In this document: positions 24,402-33,737 of the stretch, one piece after another | Numbering within the stretch: the first letter of the stretch is position 1 | How the letters are laid out: every line of letters begins with the position of its first letter | Source of the DNA: a bacterium | GTDB lineage: Bacteria; Pseudomonadota; Alphaproteobacteria; Acetobacterales; Acetobacteraceae | Assembly (NCBI GenBank): GCA_026224825.1 | Contig: JAMFRO010000060.1 | Span: 1 to 36,223, forward strand | Direction: 5' to 3' | DNA length: 36,223 nucleotides | Made by a program: the position numbers and the translations under genes | The notes under the pieces: generated by a model | The model's database searches: none | What the model saw: only the letters and a program-made list of their open reading frames with translations | What the model was told of the DNA's origin: nothing

Positions 24402-24780
24402 CAGCAGCCTCAGTCACGACTTCGCGGGCTTTTTCGGCGATGCGGGCGGATTTACCGCGGCGGCCGCGCAGGTAGTACAGCTTGGCGCGGCGCACGTCAC
24501 CACGGCGGATCACGGTAATATCCGAGATCACGGGGGCGTAGAGCGGGAAAATACGTTCCACGCCTTCGCCGTAGGAGATTTTCCGCACGGTGAAGGAGGA
24601 GTTGATGCCACGGTTGGAGCGGGCGATGCAGAGGCCTTCGAAGGCCTGGATACGCGAGCGCTCGCCTTCCTTAACCTGCACGTTCACGCGCAGCGTATCG
24701 CCGGGGGCGAATTTGGGGATCGGCTTGGTGGCGGTCAGCTTCGCGATCTGCTCAGCGTCCAGCGTCTGGATGATGTTCAT
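24397..24780 (-). CDS. rplS: 50S ribosomal protein L19
   Basis: L19 sits at the 30S-50S interface and contacts 16S and 23S rRNA. The 127 residues carry the family core: [20 protein letters not shown], then [25 protein letters not shown] (one conserved block), RIFPLY and a basic [18 protein letters not shown] tail. The ATG follows AAGGAC. It is the last gene of the rimM-trmD-rplS operon; the repeat element starts at its stop codon. Confidence 0.98.
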   Translation of the reverse strand: MNIIQTLDAEQIAKLTATKPIPKFAPGDTLRVNVQVKEGERSRIQAFEGLCIARSNRGINSSFTVRKISYGEGVERIFPLYAPVISDITVIRRGDVRRAKLYYLRGRRGKSARIAEKAREVVTEAAA

Positions 24781-24807
24781 AGGTTCGGTCCTTTTCGAAA
24801 GCGGTGT

Positions 24808-25509
24808 TTAGGGTGCCTGGGCACCAGATGCAATATATTGATTGTAAAGGTCGGGTCTGCGGCTTTGCGTAATTTCCCGCGCCTGGGTGAGACGCCAGGC
24901 GGCGATGGCGGCGTGGTTGCCGGAGGTTAGAATCTCCGGCACGGCTTGGCCGTCCCACAAAGCGGGGCGGGTGTAATGCGGGTATTCCAGCAGCGGGGCG
25001 GAGAAGCTCTCCTCCACACCGCTCTCGGCATGGCCCATCACGCCGGGCAAAAGGCGGATAACGGCGTCCAGCAACACCAGTGCCGCAAGTTCACCACCGG
25101 AGAGGATATAGTCGCCGATGCTGATCTCTTCGGCCCCACGCGCCTCGACGACACGCTGGTCGACCCCTTCAAAGCGGCCGCAGAGCAGGATTGCCCCAGG
25201 GCCGTCAGCCAGTTCGCGCACGCGGGCTTGCGTGAGCGGCTTGCCACGGGGGGAGAGGAAGATCAGCGGACGATCGTCAACCACTGACGCGATAGCGGCA
25301 TCGACCACATCCGCGCGCATCACCATGCCGGCGCCCCCACCAAACGGCGTGTCATCCACGCTGCGGTGGCGGCCCAGCCCAAAGTCGCGGATATCCGTGA
25401 CATTCAGGCTCCATTTTTGCGCCGCCTGTGCCTTGCCGGCCAGGGAATCCCCCAGCGGGCCCGGAAACATGGCGGGAAAAATGGTGAGGATGTCGGCGCG
25501 CCAGGTCAT
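24808..25509 (-). CDS. trmD: tRNA (guanine-N1)-methyltransferase
   Basis: TrmD makes m1G37 in tRNAs reading codons that start with C, and so prevents +1 frameshifts. The 233 residues show the SPOUT trefoil-knot sequences: [37 protein letters not shown] and [20 protein letters not shown]. The length is typical. It overlaps rimM by four bases. Confidence 0.98.
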   Translation of the reverse strand: MTWRADILTIFPAMFPGPLGDSLAGKAQAAQKWSLNVTDIRDFGLGRHRSVDDTPFGGGAGMVMRADVVDAAIASVVDDRPLIFLSPRGKPLTQARVRELADGPGAILLCGRFEGVDQRVVEARGAEEISIGDYILSGGELAALVLLDAVIRLLPGVMGHAESGVEESFSAPLLEYPHYTRPALWDGQAVPEILTSGNHAAIAAWRLTQAREITQSRRPDLYNQYIASGAQAP

Positions 25510-26021
25510 TCTTCACCCCGCACTTCTATCTCATCCGGCCGCACCACGGTGACAAAACCTTGAACGATGTTCACGGATGGCACGCAGGCTTTGGTGAAGG
25601 GGATAAAAATCCCGCCGGGATCAAGCTCCAGGCTGGCGCCGGCGCCGTAGTCGAGAACATTGTTCACGCGGCCCACAGGTTTGCCCGTCTCGTCCCGGGC
25701 TTCAAGCCCGATCAGATCGGTCAGGTAAAACTCATCCTCCCCGGTTTCCGGCAAAGCGGAGCGGGGTGCGAAAAGTTCCACATTGACCAAGGCCTCGGCC
25801 TCGTTGCGGTCGGTGATCCGGCGTTGTCCGGCAGATGTGACTTCGCTGATCGTGGCAACATTCTCATGCGCCCAGCTCAGAGCAAACTGCCGGCCTTTGC
25901 GGTCAGTCAGCGTGTATGTTTCCAGAGCCTCGGGCTCTTGCGCGAAAACATTCACGCGCAACTGCCCACGCACGCCATGCGGCTTGCCAATCACGCCCAT
26001 CAGGATCAACCGGTCGTCCAC
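25506..26021 (-). CDS. rimM: 16S rRNA processing protein
   Basis: RimM assists 30S head maturation and binds S19. The 171 residues have the N-terminal barrel [20 protein letters not shown] and the PRC-barrel C-terminus ([32 protein letters not shown]). Its stop overlaps trmD's start, and the rpsP gene ends 12 bp upstream. Confidence 0.97.
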   Translation of the reverse strand: MDDRLILMGVIGKPHGVRGQLRVNVFAQEPEALETYTLTDRKGRQFALSWAHENVATISEVTSAGQRRITDRNEAEALVNVELFAPRSALPETGEDEFYLTDLIGLEARDETGKPVGRVNNVLDYGAGASLELDPGGIFIPFTKACVPSVNIVQGFVTVVRPDEIEVRGEE

Positions 26022-26033
26022 TAACCCTGGTCT

Positions 26034-26381
26034 TTAGGCTGCAGCGGCGGCTTTGGCGCGCGCGGCTTCACGCTCCTGCGCCTTCTTCTTCGGCAGCGGC
26101 TGCTTGGTCTGCTCGGGGAACACCAACGCCGGGATCAGCTCGGCCTTGGCCAGGAAGCGGGCGACGCGGTCGGTCGGCTGCGCGCCGTTGCCGAGCCAAT
26201 AGGTCAGGCGCTCGGTCACCAGCTTGATGCGGTCGGCATGGTCAGCCGGCAGCATCGGGTTGTAGGTGCCCACGCGCTCGATGAACTTGCCGTCGCGCGG
26301 CGCGTTCGCATCGGCGATGACGATATGGTAGAACGGGCGCTTCTTGGCGCCACCACGGGCGAGACGAATTTTAACAGACAT
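26034..26381 (-). CDS. rpsP: 30S ribosomal protein S16
   Basis: S16 is an early-binding 30S body protein. The 115 residues begin with the diagnostic [20 protein letters not shown], followed by [16 protein letters not shown]. The C-terminal tail is Lys/Ala-rich, as in other alphaproteobacteria. It lies between ffh and rimM in the standard order. Confidence 0.98.
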   Translation of the reverse strand: MSVKIRLARGGAKKRPFYHIVIADANAPRDGKFIERVGTYNPMLPADHADRIKLVTERLTYWLGNGAQPTDRVARFLAKAELIPALVFPEQTKQPLPKKKAQEREAARAKAAAAA

Positions 26382-26408
26382 AGTTGCTCCTTACGTTAAT
26401 TCAAAAAT

Positions 26409-27782
26409 TTAGAAGGGACGGCGCCCACCTTTGGCGCCACCCATGGCGGATTGCATCTGGCGCATCATCGCCTCCGCCCCGCCGGCCTTGTTCATGCGCT
26501 TCATCATGGTCGACATATCGTCGAACTGTTTGAGAAGTTTGTTCACCTCCTGCACGGAGGTGCCGGAGCCGGACGCAATGCGCTTCTTGCGGCTGGCTTT
26601 GAGAATATCCGGGTTGCGGCGCTCACCCGGCGTCATCGAGCCGATGATGGCGACGTGTTTCTTGAACACGGTGGTCTCAAGATTGGCATCGGCAAGCTGC
26701 TGCTTGATTTTACCCACGCCGGGCAGCATGCCCATAATGCCGGAGAGCGAGCCCATCTTGGCGATCTGCTTGAGCTGGGAAGCATAATCATCCAGGTCGA
26801 ACTTGCCCTTCGCCATCTTCTTGGCGAGCTTCTCGGCTTCCGCCTGGTCGATATTGGCCGCGGCCTTCTCCACCAGCCCGACGATATCGCCCATGCCGAG
26901 AATACGCCCGGCGATACGCTCCGGGTTGAACTCATCCAGCGCATCCAGCTTCTCACCCATGCCGGCGAGCTTGATGGGGGCACCGGTAACCGAACGCATG
27001 GAAAGGGCGGCACCGCCGCGCGCATCGCCATCCAGCCGGGTCATCACGATGCCGGTGATGGAGACCGCCTCGTTGAAGGCCGTGGCGGTGGAAACCGCAT
27101 CCTGGCCGGTCATGGCATCGACCACCAGCAAAGTCTCGGCCGGGTTCACCGCATTGCGGATCGCCTTGACCTCTTCCATCAGCGCGATATCAATGGAGAG
27201 ACGCCCGGCGGTATCCAGAATAACAACATCGAACACCTCGCGCCGCGCCATATCCATGGCGCGATGCGCGATCTGCAACGGCGTTTGCCCGGCGATGATG
27301 GGCAGGCAAGCAACTTCAGCCTTCAGGGCCAACTGCGCCAACTGTTCCTGCGCGGCCGGGCGCTGCGTATCCAGGCTGGCCAGCAGCACCTTCTTGCGCT
27401 CACGCGTGCGCAAACGCAGGGCAATCTTGCCGGAGGTCGTGGTTTTACCGGAACCCTGCAAACCCACCATGAGAATGGGAATCGGCGAGGCGGCATTCAA
27501 ATTCAACGGCACGGGCAAGCCGCCCAAAGCCTCGATCAGCGCGTCATTGACGATCTTGACGACCATCTGCCCCGGCGAGACAGAGCGCAGCACCTCAGCA
27601 CCTACCGCCTGCTCCTTCACCTTGGCCACAAAGTCCTTGACCACCGGCAAAGCCACGTCAGCATCGAGCAGCGCCAGACGGATCTCCCGCAGCGCCTCGT
27701 TCACATCGGATTCGGACAAAGCCCCACGACGGCGGAGCCGATCAAAAATATCCGAAAACTTGCCCGACAGATTGTCGAAAAT
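26409..27782 (-). CDS. ffh: Signal recognition particle GTPase, AUU start
   Basis: Ffh binds 4.5S RNA and signal sequences and delivers ribosomes to FtsY at the membrane. The 457 residues have an N domain (FDNLSGKFSDIFDRLRRRGA), the G domain with GLQGSGKTTTSGK, DTAGRLSID and TRLDGDARGG, and the Met-rich M domain with MSTMMKRMNK and GGAEAMMRQMQSAMGG. The conserved N-terminus IFDNLSGKFS begins at ATT (27780-27782). No ATG, GTG or TTG lies between it and the in-frame TGA a few codons upstream, and GAGGA sits 9 bases before it. A TTG at 27719 would remove 21 conserved residues. AUU initiation is therefore the best reading. Confidence 0.93.
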   Translation of the reverse strand: MFDNLSGKFSDIFDRLRRRGALSESDVNEALREIRLALLDADVALPVVKDFVAKVKEQAVGAEVLRSVSPGQMVVKIVNDALIEALGGLPVPLNLNAASPIPILMVGLQGSGKTTTSGKIALRLRTRERKKVLLASLDTQRPAAQEQLAQLALKAEVACLPIIAGQTPLQIAHRAMDMARREVFDVVILDTAGRLSIDIALMEEVKAIRNAVNPAETLLVVDAMTGQDAVSTATAFNEAVSITGIVMTRLDGDARGGAALSMRSVTGAPIKLAGMGEKLDALDEFNPERIAGRILGMGDIVGLVEKAAANIDQAEAEKLAKKMAKGKFDLDDYASQLKQIAKMGSLSGIMGMLPGVGKIKQQLADANLETTVFKKHVAIIGSMTPGERRNPDILKASRKKRIASGSGTSVQEVNKLLKQFDDMSTMMKRMNKAGGAEAMMRQMQSAMGGAKGGRRPF

Positions 27783-27887
27783 GGTACAAAATCCTCACAA
27801 CGCAAAACACGCCATGGTGCGAACCCTCGCAACACGGCGGTCAATGTGGGGCGGGTCTTGGCACCGATGGGCCGGGAGAGTCAAGCA

Positions 27888-28093
27888 GCTTAGTAAAAAA
27901 GGCCAGGGCTCTGCCCTGGACCCGCCAAGGGCCGAAAGGCCCTTGGATCCCATAACTTAAGGGTTTGAAAGGGGCCTGCCCTTGCCTGCGGATAGGCTTG
28001 GTGCAGGCCCCTTTCAAACCCTTAAAAGTAACGGGGGTCTGGGCCTCAGGCCCCAGCGGGTTCAGGGCAGAGCCCTGGCCATTTTTACTAAGC
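27888..28093. repeat. Modular inverted-repeat element, copy B
   Basis: Both ends carry GCTTAGTAAAAA, then GGCCAGGGCTCTGCCCTG and ACCCGC, inverted over about 38 bp with few mismatches. One side has a CCAAGGGCCGAAAGGCCCTTGG hairpin-type module (split here as CCAAGGGCC and GGCCCTTGG); the other has a CTGGGCCTCAGGCCCCAG module. The inner arms (27957-27979 and 28003-28025) are a perfect 23-bp inverted repeat. The right end includes the last codons of the Hint-protein gene (GCT TAG). Its left end lies 105 bp upstream of ffh. Confidence 0.8.
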
Positions 28094-29722
28094 CGCTCGC
28101 ATTGCCATGCCCGCCATCGGCAGCACCGCGCCGTCCAGAGCGCGGCGGGCCACGATGTCGCCCACGGCCTCCGGCAGCGCCACGGCGAAGCCATGGCAAA
28201 AACGATCATCCCCCGCCGCGCGCAATTCTGGCCGGTAGCGGTTGGCTACGACGCGGGCAAGAATTTCGCCGCCGCGCATGATCAGCAGCGTTACCGGCGC
28301 GTCTGGTGTCTCCAGGCATTGGGCCCAGCCGGCGCATACGCCATTGGCCAGGTAATCCACCTCGCCGCGCAGCGGCCCGGCTGATTCCGTCACTGGCGCC
28401 AGCCCGGCGCGGGTATTTACCAGATGTTGCAGGGCTTGCAGCGCTACACCATCCTCTACCCGTGGCAGGCAGGGCGGGCCGGGCACATCTTCACCGGGGT
28501 AGAGGTGCCAAAATTCGGCGGCGTTCTGGAACCAGTTGCGGGGGGTTTCGTTGAGATAGCTTTCGCTCCAGGCCCCATCCGTCAGCAGCAGCGCGTGCTG
28601 CTCCAGCTCTATATGAACATAGTTCACGCTTTCCACCCGCTCCGGCTGGGTCACACTCACCCCGTTCACGAGGCGCCAGGCCGGCACCAGCACATCGCAC
28701 AGGCACATCCCGTGCCCTGGCGAGACGGTGAGCGCCCGCTCCGGAATCCCCTCCCCCAGCGCACCCGGCGCAAAAGTCACGGGCAGCATCAGCCGGTTGC
28801 CGCCGATGAACCGTCCCTCGTATGCACTCCGGCCGATCCATTTGATCCGCCGCGCCCCGGTTTTGGTCATCACCGCATCACCGATGGCGAGCTGCTCCAC
28901 CGCCACCTCGCCATCCGGCGTGGCGATGCGCGTGCCGGGGCAGAAACAGGCCACATCGAAGCCCAGCGCGGTCATCAGATCCTGGTCCGCTGCCGAGAGC
29001 GTGTTCGCCACCCCGGCTTCGGACACGGCATCGAAGGCGTCGCCCGGCACGCTGGTGGCCCAGTTGTAGTAATCGCTGGTGGTGGAGAAGGCGGCGCGGC
29101 TGGTCTGGCCGTCATCGAGGGAGAAATAGGCAGGGGGCGAGGTGGCCGCCGTGGCATCGGCATCGTTCACCAGCGCGCCGGGGCCGGAAAACCGCATCAG
29201 ATCCATCAGGCTGAAAAAGCTGCTGTCGCCCCAGCCGGTGCGGCCCAGAGCATGACTCAGCTCACCCAGGGCCACGCCGTTGAAATCCACCTCGCCGGCG
29301 ATGGCGAGATTGGACGTGCTGAAATTCAGAACTGTGCCGCCGGTGCCCAGGGTGACCGTGCCGTCCATCTGCGAAGACGTGCCGCTAAGCAACCCCAGCG
29401 CCTCCTGCTGCGCGATGGAGAGATACACGCCATTGCCGCCGGTGGGGTCGGTATCCGGCAGGGCATTGGCCGCTGCCAGTGCCACGGCACTACCGGCATG
29501 GGTTTTCAGCGCGGCCACGACAGAAACGTAGCTGTAGAGCGACATGTTTTCAGTATTGGACAGGCCCAGAATCTGCCCGGTGGTGTCCCAGGAGATGTCG
29601 ATGCTGACCGTGATGTTGTTGGCGATCAGCGCATCGAGTTCGGACGCGGCGTATTCGAGGGCAGTTGTGAAACTGGCCGGAGCGTCCGCTACACTGGGCT
29701 CGTAGACGAGGTTGATCTGCAT
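28088..29722 (-). CDS. Hint-domain protein with degenerate metalloprotease-like N-terminus
   Basis: The 544-residue protein has two parts. The N-terminal half (about 1-265) resembles NF038122-type metalloproteases, which carry HExxH; here the sequence is GVALGELSHALG, so the first His is Gly and zinc catalysis is probably lost. The C-terminal half starts at CFCPGTRIATPDGEVAVEQL and is a Hint (hedgehog/intein-type) module with GDAVMTKTGARRIKWIG, LTVSPGHGMCL and NETPRNWF, as in Hint_2 proteins. Hint modules may self-cleave at the Cys. No signal peptide is visible at the chosen ATG. Its substrate and export route are unknown. Copy B of the repeat starts in its last codons. Confidence 0.8.
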   Translation of the reverse strand: MQINLVYEPSVADAPASFTTALEYAASELDALIANNITVSIDISWDTTGQILGLSNTENMSLYSYVSVVAALKTHAGSAVALAAANALPDTDPTGGNGVYLSIAQQEALGLLSGTSSQMDGTVTLGTGGTVLNFSTSNLAIAGEVDFNGVALGELSHALGRTGWGDSSFFSLMDLMRFSGPGALVNDADATAATSPPAYFSLDDGQTSRAAFSTTSDYYNWATSVPGDAFDAVSEAGVANTLSAADQDLMTALGFDVACFCPGTRIATPDGEVAVEQLAIGDAVMTKTGARRIKWIGRSAYEGRFIGGNRLMLPVTFAPGALGEGIPERALTVSPGHGMCLCDVLVPAWRLVNGVSVTQPERVESVNYVHIELEQHALLLTDGAWSESYLNETPRNWFQNAAEFWHLYPGEDVPGPPCLPRVEDGVALQALQHLVNTRAGLAPVTESAGPLRGEVDYLANGVCAGWAQCLETPDAPVTLLIMRGGEILARVVANRYRPELRAAGDDRFCHGFAVALPEAVGDIVARRALDGAVLPMAGMAMRAA

Positions 29723-29778
29723 GCGGCTCTCACGATTTTCGCGTGAAGGGAGCGTAGCCGCCGAAGGGTAAACAAACT

Positions 29779-29816
29779 CTAGAGCATGATCGCTTCAAGT
29801 GCGATTCGCGCTCTAG
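29779..29816. repeat. Short REP-like palindrome at the end of the Nudix gene
   Basis: CTAGAGC and GCTCTAG flank an inner ATCGC/GCGAT stem. It overlaps the stop codon of the Nudix gene and lies 57 bp upstream of the Hint gene. Palindromes starting ctctagagcatgat are common intergenic repeats in alphaproteobacteria (recalled, not checked). It may end Nudix transcription. Confidence 0.6.
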
Positions 29817-30643
29817 CCGTTCAGCGCCGCGCGCAGTTTTTCAGCAGCCGCGCCGGTGTAGACTCCTTCGCGCAGGAGCAGGTCGATGAGCACCAGCGCC
29901 ACGTTGAATTTGAAGTCTGCGCCCTGGGCAAGCACCTGCGCCACCTGGGCCAACGGCCAGAGGGCGAAGGATTCGACTTCGCCATCCATGGGGTGGGGGA
30001 TAAAATCCTCTGGCAGTTCAATGTCATAGGCGTAGAGCACATCGCGGCGCAGGCCTTCCGGCCCCTCCATGTTGTATGTGAATACCGCCACCTGCCGCGC
30101 CTGTGCCGCCATGGCTTCGGGCAACCCGGCTTCCTCCTCGGCCTCTTTAATAAGTGTCTCAAACGGCGTGTAGCCGGCGGGCACGCCCCCGGCCACGAGA
30201 TGGTCGAGCTTGCCGGGGTCGAGCTTTTTATTGGCCGCGCGCTTTGCCACCCATAGGTGCGGGCCATCCGCCCGGCGCACCAGCCCGTTCAGATGCACCC
30301 CCACCCCGATAACGCCGAAACTGGGCAAAGCGCCACGGTCGAGCACGCCCAGGCTGGGGCCTTCGGCCGCCGCGCGCACGTCAAAATTCTCAGCCCGTGT
30401 GGGGATGCCTATGGCGGCCGCCAGCCCGTTCAGCCGTGGCAACACCGCCGGGTCCATCTCCACCCGGTCCGCCGCCGCAACCACACCTGGCTCAACCGCC
30501 GCCAGCCGCGCGGCGTTTGCCGGCGTTAAGTACCCGATAAGCTGCCTGGCCACATAAAGGGGCAGCCGCGCGCCGGGCAGCACCGCTGTGTGGCAGGCTG
30601 CAATGTGCGTGAGGAGCTTTGCAATTTCCGTATCAGATGCCAT
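29813..30643 (-). CDS. Nudix hydrolase with DUF4743-type N-terminus
   Basis: Nudix enzymes hydrolyse nucleoside diphosphates linked to another moiety. The 276-residue product has an N-terminal DUF4743-like region (about 1-110, LLTHIAACHTAVLPGARLPL) and a Nudix fold with a box at GGVPAGYTPFETLIKEAEEE followed by AGL. The core KEAEEEAGL keeps the metal-binding glutamates; the first Arg is Lys and the first Glu of the consensus is replaced. DUF4743 Nudix proteins include thiamine-diphosphate-related hydrolases in eukaryotes; the substrate here is unknown. ATG 30643 lies only 9 bp from the divergent ABC gene's ATG, so one of the two starts may be further inside. Confidence 0.88.
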   Translation of the reverse strand: MASDTEIAKLLTHIAACHTAVLPGARLPLYVARQLIGYLTPANAARLAAVEPGVVAAADRVEMDPAVLPRLNGLAAAIGIPTRAENFDVRAAAEGPSLGVLDRGALPSFGVIGVGVHLNGLVRRADGPHLWVAKRAANKKLDPGKLDHLVAGGVPAGYTPFETLIKEAEEEAGLPEAMAAQARQVAVFTYNMEGPEGLRRDVLYAYDIELPEDFIPHPMDGEVESFALWPLAQVAQVLAQGADFKFNVALVLIDLLLREGVYTGAAAEKLRAALNG

Positions 30644-30652
30644 GTGCGCTGC

Positions 30653-32503
30653 ATGACCCGTAACGCCGCCCGTGCCAACCCCCATCTTGCCCCCGGCCCA
30701 GCCGCCAAAAACCCGCGCGGCTCGTTCGCCACCATCGTCTCGCTGCTGCCTTACCTGTGGCCCAAGGGCGAGCCGGTGCTGCGGCTGCGGCTGGTGCTGG
30801 CCAGCCTGTGCATGCTCGCCTCCATCGTGGCCAATGTATATGTGCCGATATTGCTTTCACAGGCGGTGGACCGGTTGTCGCCAAAGGTGGGGCTGCTCAC
30901 CATCCCCGTCGCACTCATTGTCGGCTACTCCGTCATGCGCGTCGCCGCCGCCGCTTTTGGCGAGATGCGCGATGCCATTTTCGCCGCCGTGCAGATGCGC
31001 GCCTCGCGCGTCGTGGCGCGCCAGACCTTCGAACATCTGCACGCGCTCTCCATGCGCTTCCACCTGGACCGGCAGACCGGCGCGCTCTCCAACATCATCC
31101 TGCGCGGCACGCTCGGCATCCAGTCGGTGTTGCGGCTCACCACGTTCAACCTGCTGCCCACCTTTATCCAACTGCTGGCGACAGTGGGGGTGCTTTGGTA
31201 CAAACTCGATTTCTGGTACGGAATCGTTACGTTACTGGCGCTGGGCAGCTATATAGGCTTCACCTTCGCCTTCACCGCGTGGCGCACCAAATTCCGCCGC
31301 TCGATGAACGAAACCGATAACGAGGCGCAGACAAAAGCCATTGATTCGCTGTTGAATTTCGAGACTGTGAAGTATTTCGGCAATGAGGAGCATGAATCGC
31401 GGCGCTTCGATGAGAGCCTGGCCCGCTATGAGCGCGCCTCGATCAAATCCCAGGTCTCGCTGAACACGCTCAACGTCGGGCAGGCCGTTATCATCGCCTT
31501 GGCGATGGCCGTGATGATGCTGATGGCGGCACATGGCGTGCTGCACGACCACAAGGTCGGGCGTTTCGTGCTGGTGAACATGTATCTCATCCAGATGTAC
31601 GGTCCGCTCAACTTCCTGGGCTTCTCGTACCTCACCCTTAATCAGGGGCTGATCGATATGGAGCAGATGTTCTCGCTCCTGCGCGTCAACCATGAGGTGA
31701 CGGACAAGCCCGGCGCGCTGGTGCTGCCGGAACATGGGGAGCCCGCGGAAATCCGCTTCGAGAATGTGCTGTTCGCCTATAACCCGGACCGGCAGATTCT
31801 TAAGGGTATCAGTTTTACCGCCGCTCCCGGCAAGAAAATCGCCATCGTGGGGCCGACCGGCTCAGGCAAATCCACCGTCTCGCGGCTGCTGTTCCGGTTT
31901 TACGACACCACCGGCGGTACCGTCTCGGTGGATGGGCACGACGTGCGCGACTATACCCAGCACAGCCTGCGTGGCGCCATCGGCGTGGTGCCGCAGGATA
32001 CGGTGCTGTTCAACGATTCCATCTTCTACAACATCTCCTATGGCCGCCCCGGCGCCACGGTGGAGGAGATCGAGCAGGCCGCGCGCTTCGCCCAGATCCA
32101 TGATTTTATCATCTCGCTCCCCCAGGGGTATAAAACCAAGGTGGGTGAGCGGGGGCTGAAGCTTTCGGGCGGCGAGAAGCAGCGCGTGGCCATTGCCCGC
32201 ACCATTCTCAAAAACCCGCGCATCCTGATACTGGACGAAGCCACCTCCGCACTCGACACCCATACCGAGCAGGAAATCTCCGCCGCCCTGCGCCGGGTCG
32301 CCTTCGACCGTACCACGCTGGTCATCGCCCACCGCCTCTCCACCATCACCGATGCCGATGAGATACTGGTGCTGCGCGACGGGCTGATTGTGGAGCGCGG
32401 CAGCCATGCCGGGCTGCTGGCCGCCGAGGGCGTGTATGCCGGCATGTGGGCCGCGCAGCAGGTGGAGCATGAAGAAAATGCTCTGCCGGAGGTGGCGGAA
32501 TGA
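30653..32503 (+). CDS. Atm1/HMT1-type ABC half-transporter
   Basis: The 616-residue product is a membrane exporter half-molecule of the Atm1 family, which moves glutathione-based or sulphur-containing compounds and affects metal tolerance. The transmembrane domain (about 25-340) contains six helices and IDSLLNFETVKYFGNEEHE, typical of Atm1 homologues. The nucleotide-binding domain has Walker A GPTGSGKST, Q-loop GVVPQDTVLFND, signature LSGGEKQRVAIARTI, Walker B ILILDEATSALD and H-loop IAHRLST. It should work as a homodimer. ATG 30653 is nearest the family start; an upstream in-frame start would overlap the Nudix gene. Confidence 0.93.
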   Translation: MTRNAARANPHLAPGPAAKNPRGSFATIVSLLPYLWPKGEPVLRLRLVLASLCMLASIVANVYVPILLSQAVDRLSPKVGLLTIPVALIVGYSVMRVAAAAFGEMRDAIFAAVQMRASRVVARQTFEHLHALSMRFHLDRQTGALSNIILRGTLGIQSVLRLTTFNLLPTFIQLLATVGVLWYKLDFWYGIVTLLALGSYIGFTFAFTAWRTKFRRSMNETDNEAQTKAIDSLLNFETVKYFGNEEHESRRFDESLARYERASIKSQVSLNTLNVGQAVIIALAMAVMMLMAAHGVLHDHKVGRFVLVNMYLIQMYGPLNFLGFSYLTLNQGLIDMEQMFSLLRVNHEVTDKPGALVLPEHGEPAEIRFENVLFAYNPDRQILKGISFTAAPGKKIAIVGPTGSGKSTVSRLLFRFYDTTGGTVSVDGHDVRDYTQHSLRGAIGVVPQDTVLFNDSIFYNISYGRPGATVEEIEQAARFAQIHDFIISLPQGYKTKVGERGLKLSGGEKQRVAIARTILKNPRILILDEATSALDTHTEQEISAALRRVAFDRTTLVIAHRLSTITDADEILVLRDGLIVERGSHAGLLAAEGVYAGMWAAQQVEHEENALPEVAE

Positions 32504-32584
32504 GATCGGCGATGGTACCGCCCCATCTTATACTGAGCCAGTCTTATACTAAGTAGGCTGGCACACTAAATAGAACATGTATTG

Positions 32585-32854
32585 ATGGAAGAGCAGATGA
32601 GCGACAGACAATCCCCCCCGGAGCGCGAGCTGAACCATGCCGGATCGGTCGTGGACAAGGCCATAGAGTATATGGTGGGCCAGAAACTCTCAGAACTCGC
32701 CATCGCCTCGGCGCTGCTGGGCGGCGCCATGGGGTTGCTCACCCGAGTCCTGCCCGATGATGTGGTGGTGCAGATCCTGCAAAACGCCATCGAAAGCGTT
32801 GAATCCGGCGAAATGCGCGGTGCCGCTGGGAACGATCACGCCGGCGAGGCTTGA
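32585..32854 (+). CDS. Small hypothetical protein with one hydrophobic segment
   Basis: The 89-residue product has polar ends and a hydrophobic middle (SELAIASALLGGAMGLLTRV). It resembles small alphaproteobacterial proteins of unknown role. The ATG at 32585 lacks a clear ribosome site; the ATG at 32597 (MSDRQ) is an alternative. It lies between the ABC exporter and rpmB. Confidence 0.55.
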   Translation: MEEQMSDRQSPPERELNHAGSVVDKAIEYMVGQKLSELAIASALLGGAMGLLTRVLPDDVVVQILQNAIESVESGEMRGAAGNDHAGEA

Positions 32855-32942
32855 CGGGCTAGAGTCTTTTGCTCATAAGCCGGGCTTCCAATTCCGGGGC
32901 TGGTTCGTGCCAGCCCTATTTGCGTATGTTTGAGGATTTACC

Positions 32943-33242
32943 ATGGCCCGCCGTTGTGAACTGACCGGAAAGACTGTGCAAGCTGGCAATAATGTCAGCC
33001 ATGCCAACAACAAGAGCCGCCGCCGGTTCCTGCCCAATCTGCAGGTCACCACGCTGCTCTCCGACGTTCTGGGTTCGGTGCGTTTGCGCCTTTCCACCCG
33101 TGCGATCCGCACTGTCGAGCATAATGGCGGGTTGGACTCTTACCTGCTGTCGCTGAGCGATGCCAAGCTGACCACTGAAGGGTTGGGGCTGAAGCGCCGC
33201 CTGCAGAAGGCGACCGCGAAGAAAGAAGCCAAGGCCGCCTAA
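32943..33242 (+). CDS. rpmB: 50S ribosomal protein L28
   Basis: L28 contacts 23S rRNA near the E site. The 99 residues start with [20 protein letters not shown], followed by [13 protein letters not shown] and [19 protein letters not shown], the family signature including TRAIRT. The length matches alphaproteobacterial L28. GAGGATTTACC lies before the ATG. Confidence 0.98.
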   Translation: MARRCELTGKTVQAGNNVSHANNKSRRRFLPNLQVTTLLSDVLGSVRLRLSTRAIRTVEHNGGLDSYLLSLSDAKLTTEGLGLKRRLQKATAKKEAKAA

Positions 33243-33270
33243 CCCGCGGGCCTGGCTTACAGGCTCTGTC

Positions 33271-33690
33271 ATGCTTATCAGAATTTCTCGGACCCTCCAG
33301 ATCGACGAGCGCGATCTGGAGGAATCGTTTGTAACCGGCTCCGGCCCCGGTGGGCAGAATGTGAACAAGGTGGCGAGTGCTGTGCTGCTGCGCTTCAACC
33401 TTGTCGGCAACACGACATTGCCGGAGCATGTGAAGCTCCGACTCGGGACACTGGCCGGGCGGCGGTTGACGCTGGAGGGTGTCATCAACATCCAGGCCGA
33501 GCAATTCCGCGACCAGCCGCGCAACCGTGAGGATGCCCGTGAGCGGCTGTTTGCGCTGATCCGCGAAGCCGCGATCATCCCCAAGATCCGCCGCCCGACC
33601 AAGCCTACCAAGGGCTCTAAAACCCGGCGGCTGGAGGCTAAGAGCCAGCGCGGCGACGTGAAGCGGCTTCGCAGCTCCAAGGATTACTGA
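33271..33690 (+). CDS. arfB: Alternative ribosome rescue factor ArfB (peptidyl-tRNA hydrolase)
   Basis: ArfB hydrolyses peptidyl-tRNA on stalled ribosomes. The 139 residues have the class I release-factor GGQ motif in GSGPGGQNVNKVASAVLLRF and the Lys/Arg-rich C-terminal tail (RRPTKPTKGSKTRRLEAKS) that enters the empty mRNA channel. No codon-recognition domain is present, which separates it from RF1/RF2. It lies 28 bp after rpmB on the same strand. Confidence 0.95.
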   Translation: MLIRISRTLQIDERDLEESFVTGSGPGGQNVNKVASAVLLRFNLVGNTTLPEHVKLRLGTLAGRRLTLEGVINIQAEQFRDQPRNREDARERLFALIREAAIIPKIRRPTKPTKGSKTRRLEAKSQRGDVKRLRSSKDY

Positions 33691-33737
33691 ACCTTTAAGC
33701 CTTGCGTGAACACCGCGTAACCGTTTACCACCCCGCA

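Noticed and set aside
26451..27893. 480-codon plus-strand open frame opposite ffh
   Set aside because: It is a shadow of ffh and runs into the repeat element; no protein-like composition.
28424..29746. 440-codon plus-strand open frame opposite the Hint gene
   Set aside because: It is antisense to a gene with clear Hint motifs; Gly/His/Arg-rich composition.
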